A DNA stretch of 6,693 bases from an uncultured Bacteroidota bacterium (GTDB lineage Bacteria; Bacteroidota; Bacteroidia; 2-12-FULL-35-15): the NCBI GenBank assembly GCA_903889605.1, contig CAISYK010001060.1, positions 1-6,693 on the forward strand, in the 5' to 3' direction. Position numbers and translations under genes: made by a program. The notes beneath the pieces are model-generated. The model saw only the letters and a list, made by a program, of their open reading frames with translations. It was not told the origin of the DNA and did not search any database. Shown piece by piece: positions 1-5,793 of the stretch; the stretch's first letter is position 1; the number at the start of each line of letters is the position of its first letter.

Positions 1-1
1 A

Positions 2-69
2 TTATAAATAAACAATTTCTCCAGCCGTATTTTGCGCTTGTACAATGCATACACCATTATTTAAATAAT
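2..69 (-). pseudogene. possible 3' end of a T9SS cargo gene (sorting-domain tail), minus strand
   Basis: Read on the minus strand, this stretch gives NNGVCIVQAQNTAGEIVYL followed by a stop at 4-2. The pattern, a turn N-N-G, then V-x-I-V-Q, then a polar hairpin and a short hydrophobic strand, is that of the end of type A T9SS sorting domains, where one usually sees G-[IV]-Y-[IVF]-V followed by a last strand with K-[KR]-[IV]. The usual Tyr is Cys here and the last basic strand is missing. The frame stays open to about 157 on the same strand, but that part is low-complexity and overlaps the remnant of another gene, so I do not count it. It may be a broken 3' end left by a rearrangement. The match is short and chance cannot be excluded. 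Confidence 0.3.
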
Positions 70-92
70 TAAAGTAATTACTGCAATTTAAG

Positions 93-292
93 TAATTACG
101 ATACCTATCTAATTTAAACAAATTTAATGTTCTGAAAATAATTTTTAAAAATAAATTTATTCAAAAATGCAGTATTTGCAGATGTTACAGCGATATCAAA
201 ATAAAAATTAAAAATATTTTTATAAAAAGACTGCCACCATTTCAATTAACAGCATCATACTATTGAAAACCTTAAAAACTCAGAACCCATGA
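93..292 (+). pseudogene. decayed remnant of the small periplasmic-protein gene (copy of the 5' part of 5783-6691)
   Basis: This region aligns with about 5900-6115, the part of the right-hand ORF upstream of its internal barrel start. The best block is 169-201 against 5990-6022: 25 of 33 bases match by my count, giving AVFADVTAISK here against AVLAIDTATSK there. The 239-288 block matches 6062-6112 almost base for base and encodes ISINSIIL in both. Between these blocks the copy has in-frame stops (146-148, 152-154, 202-204) and small indels (about 1 base near 165, 2 bases between 202 and 239, 1 base near 262). A larger deletion of about 14 bases falls between a shared TACGATAC (97-104 against 5903-5910) and GAAAAT (134). 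Left of about 130 the match is weak because the sequence is A/T-only. The last open frame ends in TGA at 290-292, overlapping the ATG of the barrel gene. Homology is strong from 134 on and tentative before it. Confidence 0.68.
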
Positions 293-849
293 AAAAAGAA
301 ATCGTAATACTCGCAGCGTCTGCATTGCTGACGCAAATTGCTTTCGCACAGGAGAGCAAAACAGTCAACACTGTTACCGAAGAAAAAACCTCAACTATTA
401 CAATTGGTGCAGGGGCTGTCTTGGCTTCTTCCGATTGGGGTAATCTGAAAGGTTTTGCTATAAATGCAAATAAAATATGCACGAAAAAACTCAGCCTCGG
501 GATCAGCACGGATATGGGAAAGCTGCATGTTAGAGGATCTAGTGCAGGCAGCTTTGACGGCGCAATACAATTTAATCCTATAAATGGCATCTATGCTAAT
601 TTCTTTGCCGCGGCCAATTATTATTTTTTGGGCGATGCGGCCAAAAGCAAAGCAGGTATGTATGGTAAATTGGGACTTGGAGCAGTTAAGTATAATGCAA
701 TGCGAACCATAGCATTCGCGGGCTACTCCGGAATACAGACTATAGATGTTTCTTCTTTTAACATTTCAGCACAACTTTGTTTTGGAGGAGATGTTAAGAT
801 TGGAAAAGGAAGATTGTTTGCTGAAACTTTTTTTAACCCTGTTCTGATT
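134..849 (+). repeat. diverged duplication, copy 1
   Basis: This segment is homologous to 5954-6679. It includes the decayed small-protein remnant, the leader and the barrel gene up to the LIG at residues 186-188. The barrel frame is intact in this copy and continues to its natural C-terminal Phe. The small-protein part is dead. Confidence 0.75.
239..288 (+). promoter_or_regulatory. conserved 5' leader of barrel copy 1
   Basis: The 50 bases before the ATG at 289 match the 51 bases before the internal ATG at 6113, with about five substitutions and one single-base gap. The gene remnant just upstream has drifted much further. In copy 1 this stretch no longer belongs to a usable reading frame, so the retained similarity may reflect a role as a leader, translation start region or promoter. 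I see no Bacteroidota -7 element (TAnnTTTG) in it. Recent duplication or gene conversion would also explain the similarity. Confidence 0.4.
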
Positions 850-993
850 GGAAGCATTTCATATAAAGGATCTGCCGCTGCAAATGTCCCTTTTCAGCCC
901 GACAGCTATACAAGCAAAACCAACATTTTCAAAGGCACTAACGGAAGTTTCGGAGATATTGGTTTACGCCTTGGTTATGCCGTAAATTTTTAA
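289..993 (+). CDS. small outer-membrane beta-barrel protein (copy 1)
   Basis: The product has 234 residues. A clear signal peptide spans residues 1-20 (Lys-Lys, hydrophobic core, cleavage after AFA before QE). The rest is alternating polar and aromatic/glycine-rich sequence: KLSLGIS at about 67-73, NYYFLGDAA at 110-118, MYGKLGLGA at 124-132, CFGGDVKIGKGRLFAE at 164-179. The chain ends GLRLGYAVNF with a terminal Phe, as expected of an outer-membrane barrel. The length suits about 8 strands, but I did not model it and recognise no named family. It is a paralogue of the C-terminal part of the ORF at 5783-6691: the first 22 residues match 18 of 22 and the 164-179 block 12 of 16. I chose the start because the signal peptide begins there and the same start context recurs at 6113. 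A decayed upstream gene ends in TGA overlapping this ATG (ATGA), a relic of translational coupling. Function is unknown; an envelope or porin-like role is inferred. Confidence 0.85.
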   Translation: MKKEIVILAASALLTQIAFAQESKTVNTVTEEKTSTITIGAGAVLASSDWGNLKGFAINANKICTKKLSLGISTDMGKLHVRGSSAGSFDGAIQFNPINGIYANFFAAANYYFLGDAAKSKAGMYGKLGLGAVKYNAMRTIAFAGYSGIQTIDVSSFNISAQLCFGGDVKIGKGRLFAETFFNPVLIGSISYKGSAAANVPFQPDSYTSKTNIFKGTNGSFGDIGLRLGYAVNF

Positions 994-1070
994 GTCTACG
1001 TAAACAGATTTCCGTTCAAAAATCATAAAAAAGCAGCAATTTCAATTACTAACAATAAATTCATCAGACA

Positions 1071-2504
1071 ATGAAAAATATAACAATAATAACAGTGACT
1101 GCTTTATTGGCAGCAGCTTTTACAAGTCCGAAGCAATCTAAAGCGCAAGGGTCCGTATGTTTCAGCAATGCGACTAATATTTACGATGGAACATTTCCTC
1201 TAGGCGCTGTCAGCAAAGATTTTAACGGCGACGGCAAAATGGATATGGCTTTTGTGAGTCTTGATGTATGGGCTTTTGCCGACAGCGGAAAGGTATTTGT
1301 AGCAATTGGCAATGGGTTAGGAGGTTTTTCACCCCCTGTAAATTATTCTGCCGGGATACACACTTATGACATATTAAGTGATGATTTCAATAACGACAAC
1401 AAATACGATTTGGCCATAACAAATTTTGCAAGTAATGATGTTTCAATTTTATTAGGTGATGGTGTTGGGGGGTTTGCTCCGGCCGTCAATTATGGAACCG
1501 GACACCACGCAAACAGTTTATCCAGTTCCGATTTTAATTCAGATGGTAATGTGGATTTGGCCATAGTGGATGGGGATAGTATGGTAACCGTATTATCTGG
1601 TAATGGTGCCGGCAGTTTTGCCGTTATTGGAAATTACAGGATAGGTAATGCGCCTCAGAAAATAATTAGTGATGATTTTAATAATGACGGCAAGGCTGAT
1701 TTATTAGCAACAAATTACATGAGTGACAATGTATCCTTACTTTTAGGTGATGGCACAGGCTCTTTTTCATCAGCAGTAAATTTCGGGCCGGTGTATTCAC
1801 CGTGGCAGGTAACAAGTGGCGATTTTAATGCGGATGGAAATAAAGATATTGCAGTAGCGGGCTATGGCAGTGAAGGTATAGATGTTTTACTTGGCAATGG
1901 TACAGGCAGTTTTGGACCTGTGGTGTGGACATATTTAGGCACCTCCAGCTACTCAATAACAAGCGCTGATTTTAACGGAGATAATAAATTAGATCTCGCC
2001 GTTGCAAGAGTGGGTGCTCAAGGTACCCCACTGCATGCCGACACTTTATCGATATTATTAGGAGATGGAACCGGCGCTTTTTTTCAGTATTATCAGGAAA
2101 TCCCTAAATTTTCATTAGGTGTTGGTGTTCCATGGGATATGGTTAATGCTGATTTTAATGGTGATGGGAGCGAAGATTTGCTGATTGCGAATAATGATAA
2201 TTTATCAGTATTGCTGAATTGCCATACAACAGGGATCAACGATGTAGAAAGTGGTAACGCAATTTTAAAAATCTCTCCAAATCCTTTCAGAGAAGAAACT
2301 GTTGTTTCGTTTCCTAACCCAGACAATGCGGATCATTCTCTTGCATTATACGACATTACTGGCCGCATTGTTAGAAGCATGAATAATATCAATGGTACAT
2401 CTGTGAAATTAGATAAGGAATATATTTTAAGTGGAATATACATCTGCGAACTAGTTAATAAAACGAATAGTAAAAGGTTGGTGAGTAAGCTGATAATTGA
2501 GTAG
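1071..2504 (+). CDS. secreted FG-GAP/VCBS repeat beta-propeller with T9SS sorting domain
   Basis: The product has 477 residues. A signal peptide covers roughly 1-26 (cleavage near SKA-QG). The body holds seven calcium-binding loops of the form D-F-N-x-D-x-x-x-D-[LIM], starting at D50, D105, D154, D202, D251, D300 and D361. They are mostly about 50 residues apart, and most are followed or preceded by L-L-G-[DN]-G-x-G-x-F strands. Seven such units fit a seven-bladed propeller, as in FG-GAP/VCBS (integrin-alpha-like) proteins. Residues about 399-477 form a type A T9SS C-terminal domain: KISPNPF, then LALYDITGRIV, then LSGIYICELVNK and the final basic strand VSKLIIE. The protein is therefore expected to cross the outer membrane through T9SS and be anchored at the surface or released. 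Propellers of this class act in adhesion or ligand binding; the ligand here is unknown. It starts 77 bases after the barrel gene on the same strand. An orphan second sorting-domain tail lies just downstream. Confidence 0.93.
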   Translation: MKNITIITVTALLAAAFTSPKQSKAQGSVCFSNATNIYDGTFPLGAVSKDFNGDGKMDMAFVSLDVWAFADSGKVFVAIGNGLGGFSPPVNYSAGIHTYDILSDDFNNDNKYDLAITNFASNDVSILLGDGVGGFAPAVNYGTGHHANSLSSSDFNSDGNVDLAIVDGDSMVTVLSGNGAGSFAVIGNYRIGNAPQKIISDDFNNDGKADLLATNYMSDNVSLLLGDGTGSFSSAVNFGPVYSPWQVTSGDFNADGNKDIAVAGYGSEGIDVLLGNGTGSFGPVVWTYLGTSSYSITSADFNGDNKLDLAVARVGAQGTPLHADTLSILLGDGTGAFFQYYQEIPKFSLGVGVPWDMVNADFNGDGSEDLLIANNDNLSVLLNCHTTGINDVESGNAILKISPNPFREETVVSFPNPDNADHSLALYDITGRIVRSMNNINGTSVKLDKEYILSGIYICELVNKTNSKRLVSKLIIE

Positions 2505-2534
2505 CAAATCGGCGCACAATCTACAAATAAATAA

Positions 2535-2642
2535 TTTCAGTTCTCTCAAATAGATATTGATGATCAGCCTAATGGATTATATTTTGTTAAATTAAGCAGC
2601 GGCGGTAATCAATATGTAAATAAAGTGCGTGTATATAAATAA
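2535..2642 (+). pseudogene. orphan T9SS type A sorting-domain tail
   Basis: Between the stop of the propeller gene and the Omp28-like gene, a frame opens after a stop at 2532 and reads about 35 codons to TAA at 2640-2642. It has no start codon. The translation includes IDIDDQPNGLYFVKL and then NQYVNKVRVYK. This is the textbook end of a T9SS type A domain: I-D-[IL], a P-x-G-[LIV]-Y-[FI]-V strand, a hairpin, then a strand with V-x-K-V-x-V. It differs from the tail of the intact neighbour (LSGIYICELVNK, VSKLIIE), so it is not a simple tandem copy of that end. It is most likely the residue of a former cargo gene, or of an older C-terminus displaced when the present one was acquired. Confidence 0.7.
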
Positions 2643-2797
2643 CAGCAATAACGGCATTTATTCAGTAAAAAAAATGAAAATGAACCATTCCATAATTAAA
2701 AAACAAGTTTGCAAAAACGGCATTGTAAAACTTAAGATTAAAAAAAACATGATTTCCGAAAATTCAAAAACAAATTTTCACTAAAATCTATATAAAA

Positions 2798-3730
2798 ATG
2801 AAAAAGCTAATTATTCTCTCTCTCTCAGTTTTTTGTTTCTCCTGCAAAAGGGGCCATGAAGATCCGAAACCCTACAGTACTCTGCTGACAACCCTGTCAA
2901 CACCTACAAATCCTCAATCGCAAGGCATTTTATCACCTGTAATGATTCAGAATCCTTTACTTTTTGAAGGGACGGCTACATGGTGTGGCTATTGCCCGAG
3001 AGGAGCCGTAGAAATGAAACAAATGTTGATGAAATATCCAAACGTAATAGGGCTTGTCACTCATAGCAGTGACTTTTTATCAGATACCTATCCTCTTGCA
3101 AAATTACTTACAAATAATCCTGCTGCTCATTCTTTTGGAATACCTAGTTTTTTTGCGGGCAATCAGGTAGCTGACAGCTTGGCCATTTATGTCGATCCGG
3201 AACCAATGATTATATCAGAACTAAGCAAAACACCAATTGCTGCGGTTGGGCATCATTTTGTTAAAGTTAATTCGACATATAATATTCAGGTAAGAGTGAA
3301 ATTTAATACTGCCGCAACCGGTAATTATTTTATCGGCACTTATGCCGTTCAGAATGGCATTATAGCATCGGGGGATAACCTGTATCAAGGTGATGAAATT
3401 GGCCTTCTGACTCAACCCTCTTATTCTTCGGCAGATACGACCAAATGGGCAGTAAATTCAGCAGCATACGTTACAGGGCAAGGCAACACGGATTATTGGT
3501 TCAAAGTTGGAAATATATACACCCACGATCATATTGTAACCGCATCAGCTGATGGCATAATATCGCCATGGGGACAAAACCTTAACCAAACTTCTTTTAC
3601 AGCAAATGAAAGCTTGGATTTTAACTTTACAATTACTTCTTATAGCTTCTGGACAAAATCCATAGAAATTGTAACTATCCTTTGGCTGCAGAACGGAAAC
3701 ACATGTACTTATGTTAATGGTTATCATTAA
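2798..3730 (+). CDS. Omp28-related lipoprotein with thioredoxin-like fold
   Basis: The product has 310 residues. The N-terminus is a lipoprotein-type signal: Lys-Lys, hydrophobic core, then F-C-F-S-C, with Cys16 as the likely lipidated residue (Bacteroidota lipoboxes are loose). Residues 56-67 carry FEGTATWCGYCP, a CxxC active site (C63, C66) typical of thioredoxin-fold proteins. H-S-F-G-I-P-S at 111-117 supplies the usual cis-proline (P116). The later YTHDHIVTAS (241-250) matches the Y-x-H-x-H-[IV] segment I associate with the Omp28 family. That family was named from a Porphyromonas outer-membrane protein, and its members often carry a T9SS tail; none is present here. A thiol-disulfide or envelope role is plausible, but the substrate is unknown. 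The N-terminus also has Cys13 beside the lipobox, which makes the exact acylation site uncertain. The start is followed directly by the signal peptide, and the gene ends 33 bases before the next one. Confidence 0.83.
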   Translation: MKKLIILSLSVFCFSCKRGHEDPKPYSTLLTTLSTPTNPQSQGILSPVMIQNPLLFEGTATWCGYCPRGAVEMKQMLMKYPNVIGLVTHSSDFLSDTYPLAKLLTNNPAAHSFGIPSFFAGNQVADSLAIYVDPEPMIISELSKTPIAAVGHHFVKVNSTYNIQVRVKFNTAATGNYFIGTYAVQNGIIASGDNLYQGDEIGLLTQPSYSSADTTKWAVNSAAYVTGQGNTDYWFKVGNIYTHDHIVTASADGIISPWGQNLNQTSFTANESLDFNFTITSYSFWTKSIEIVTILWLQNGNTCTYVNGYH

Positions 3731-3763
3731 ATATATTCTTTAAACTTAAACTATAGATTTGTT

Positions 3764-4519
3764 ATGAAACAAAAAACTCTATTTATCAGCGTATTCATGA
3801 TTTGCGGTTTCACATACCGCTCGTTGGCGCATAACAATACTGCAGCACTTAATACGGATGCAGTAAAAAAATATGGTTTGACCATTGGAGCTACATACAG
3901 CGCACATATGTATGGAGGGAATTTCAAACTTGACTATTTACCAGACAACAAGTTCAGTCTTGGGCTTAGGGGTATCGTTTCAACTTTCTCTTTTTCAGAT
4001 TTTGCCTATTATCCAAGTGAAAAGTTTAGTACTGGGATAAACATCTTGTCCGACTTAACGCTGACATGGCATATATCCGGCAATAGTGGAGGGCACAATA
4101 AATTCTTGTATTCAGAAATTGGCGGTGGCAAGAATGGCGAAAGTACGAAATTGAAACAATTGTATGCAGAAATCGGCATTGGCTACCTGATGCAGCAGGC
4201 AAACTATACTGCTCAGTTTTGGCCAATTTCTTCATTCACAGTGCATGAAAATTCTTATGGTTTAGGCGCTCATTTTACATTAGGCCGCAGTTATAAATTA
4301 GGCCCGGGTATTATTAATTTTGAAGGGATAGCAGGAACAATGCTTTATGGTAAATTCAAACACAGCGAAATATATCCTGCCGATTACCAGCTTGATGCAA
4401 ATGGCTTAGGGCACCCCAATCTAGGCGGCAATTATGGTAAATCAGGAACAGGTCTTGGATATAAAGGTATCGGATACCAATTTCTTGCCTTGAATATAGG
4501 CTATACTTTATTTTTTTAG
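3764..4519 (+). CDS. putative outer-membrane beta-barrel protein, family not recognised
   Basis: The product has 251 residues. A signal peptide spans about 1-22 (MKQK, hydrophobic core, cleavage near SLA before HN). The mature part is rich in glycine and aromatic residues in alternating patterns: YGLTIGATYSAHMYGG near 37-52, KFSLGLRGIVSTFSF at 63-77, QLYAEIGIGYL at 132-142, SYGLGAHFTLG at 164-174. It ends FLALNIGYTLFF with a terminal Phe. This is the pattern of a small integral outer-membrane barrel. A cysteine in the signal peptide (C14) lacks a good lipobox. It shares no clear sequence with the barrel copies at 289-993 and 6113-6691. The 33-base gap after the Omp28-like gene, with no terminator seen, suggests the two are co-transcribed. 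Function is unknown. Confidence 0.75.
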   Translation: MKQKTLFISVFMICGFTYRSLAHNNTAALNTDAVKKYGLTIGATYSAHMYGGNFKLDYLPDNKFSLGLRGIVSTFSFSDFAYYPSEKFSTGINILSDLTLTWHISGNSGGHNKFLYSEIGGGKNGESTKLKQLYAEIGIGYLMQQANYTAQFWPISSFTVHENSYGLGAHFTLGRSYKLGPGIINFEGIAGTMLYGKFKHSEIYPADYQLDANGLGHPNLGGNYGKSGTGLGYKGIGYQFLALNIGYTLFF

Positions 4520-4683
4520 GCATATTCTTAACCTTTTCCCTGCGTCAATAAAGAGTTACTGAATACATTTTGTTGTAGTGAGGCCATGCAATAATATTTT
4601 AAAAATATATCACCATTTTAATAAATATAAATAAATTTTCAGTAAAACTTTCAGCTTTTATTTTTATTGTACCTTTATTTATT
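4520..4683 (+). other. 164-base intergenic region upstream of the sigma gene
   Basis: This is the longest gap between two intact neighbouring genes that holds no gene remnant, so it is the likely promoter region for the sigma-barrel operon. It is very A/T-rich. TACATTTTG at 4564-4572 is one base longer than the Bacteroidota -7 consensus (TAnnTTTG) and has no TTG at the proper -33 distance. TACCTTTA at 4670-4677 differs from the consensus in its last base and lies too close to the ATG. An A/T palindrome near 4592-4606 has almost no loop and no GC stem, so I do not call it a terminator. No RNA gene or repeat is visible. Confidence 0.4.
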
Positions 4684-5793
4684 ATGGAACAATGGGATAT
4701 TATTTATAAAAACAATGCTGCAAAAATGCTAGGAGTCTGCAGAAGATACGTCAAAGACGAGCAGCAGGCGGAAGACCTCATGCATAACGCATTTATGACT
4801 GCAATGAATAAGTCCGACACTTATTCAGGCAAAGGGTTGTTTGAAGGATGGCTGCGCAGGATAGCTGTTAATACTGCATTAATGTTTCTGCGCAGCAATA
4901 AAAAGTCAGCCGTTTCAGAAAACGAGCAGATTGAAAATTATTCGGAGCCTGTTCATGAGCAGGAATATTCTCAGGAAACTCAGAGGAATACTATTGAAGA
5001 GGCAGACTTCAATAAACAAGAATTATTGGAAGTAATTGATCAGTTGCCAGACCACCACAAAACGGTTTTTAATTTATATGTGATAGATGGTTTTAAACAT
5101 ACAGAAATTGGAAAAATGTTAAATATCAGCCCGGGAACATCTAAATCTCATTTGGCAAGAGCTCGAAAAAAAATTCAAGAATTACTTTTCGAAAGAGCCG
5201 AAAATAAAAAGAAAAATAAGAAAAGAGCATTCTTTTTCCTGTTTTTCACGAAAGGTAATTATATCGACAAAATGTACAAAGATGCATTTACGTCTTTTGA
5301 AATACAGCCGCAAAGTCATGCACAGCTTAAGGATGGCTCTAAACTAGTAAATACCCACCAGAAATTTTCAATACTTTCAAAAATTATCGGCAATAAGGTA
5401 ATACTTTTTGCATCAATCAGCTCGGTTTTAATAATCATCACAGCTGCGGTTTTTATTTTATATCCAAAAAATGTTTCCATCCAAAATAAAGCAATTATTC
5501 TACCTGAACCCTCAAAGGCTGAGCAGCAAATAATTGCTGAGCCGCTTGTGAAGGCAGATAGTTTAATAATTGAAAACAATGTTCCTCCGGTTAAATTAAA
5601 TAACAATCCATTGGAACAAAAATCTCCTGCGCCAATCAAACAAGAAATTACAAAACCGATAATAACTACGCCCTCCGTTAACAGCATTAATAAGGCAGAT
5701 AGTGCAGTAATAAAAAAAACATTTATTGTTCACAAAAGCATAATCCAGCATGATACTGTTATCCAAAAAACACCGGTAAACAATGAAAAATAA
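4684..5793 (+). CDS. membrane-tethered ECF sigma factor: sigma2-sigma4 fused to a TM segment and periplasmic tail
   Basis: The product has 369 residues; ordinary ECF factors have about 170-200. Sigma region 2 lies at about 5-70: KMLGVCRRYVKDEQQAEDLM, then FEGWLRRIAVNTALMFLR. An acidic linker spans 76-110. Region 4 lies at about 112-168 and includes the helix-turn-helix HTEIGKMLNISPGTSKSHLARARKK at 139-163. A basic stretch (175-181) and a short hydrophobic patch (182-188) follow. Next comes YIDKMYKDAFTSFEIQP (193-209), which resembles the cytoplasmic N-terminus of Bacteroidota anti-sigma proteins (x-D-x-[LM]-[YF]-[RK]-[DE]-x-[LF]-x-[DS]-[FY]-E-[IV]-x-P). One membrane span lies at about 238-260, with a periplasmic, Lys/Pro/Ile-rich tail at 261-369. 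In most relatives the sigma and anti-sigma are adjacent genes; here they are one frame. Inference: the sigma is held at the membrane and released, or changed in shape, by an envelope signal. It overlaps the next ORF by 11 bases. A sequencing frameshift creating the fusion is less likely, since the whole frame is coding-like. Confidence 0.88.
   Translation: MEQWDIIYKNNAAKMLGVCRRYVKDEQQAEDLMHNAFMTAMNKSDTYSGKGLFEGWLRRIAVNTALMFLRSNKKSAVSENEQIENYSEPVHEQEYSQETQRNTIEEADFNKQELLEVIDQLPDHHKTVFNLYVIDGFKHTEIGKMLNISPGTSKSHLARARKKIQELLFERAENKKKNKKRAFFFLFFTKGNYIDKMYKDAFTSFEIQPQSHAQLKDGSKLVNTHQKFSILSKIIGNKVILFASISSVLIIITAAVFILYPKNVSIQNKAIILPEPSKAEQQIIAEPLVKADSLIIENNVPPVKLNNNPLEQKSPAPIKQEITKPIITTPSVNSINKADSAVIKKTFIVHKSIIQHDTVIQKTPVNNEK

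Noticed and set aside
255..590. 111-codon minus-strand ORF over the start of the first barrel gene
   Set aside because: It is a shadow of the clear signal-peptide gene on the + strand and has no domain of its own.
994..1005. Near-palindrome GTCTACGTAAAC after the first barrel gene
   Set aside because: It is imperfect, only 12 bases, and has no terminator tail or partner copy.
2758..2779. Stem-loop GAAAATT / AATTTTC upstream of the Omp28-like gene
   Set aside because: A seven-pair stem with a single GC pair and an 8-base loop is expected by chance in this composition, and no U-tract terminator follows.
2674..2784. 36-codon ORF, MKMNHSIIKKQVCKNGIVKL and onwards, between the orphan tail and the Omp28-like gene
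   Set aside because: Low-complexity, Lys/Asn-rich translation expected from A/T-rich DNA, with no recognisable domain or coding signal.
3754..3761. Perfect Bacteroidota -7 match TAGATTTG just before the ATG at 3764
   Set aside because: It ends two bases before the start codon, so transcription would begin inside the gene, and there is no TTG at the -33 distance.
5316..5687. 123-codon minus-strand ORF opposite the sigma tail
   Set aside because: It is antisense to the TM and periplasmic part of the sigma protein, and its hydrophobic character mirrors the codon composition of that strand.
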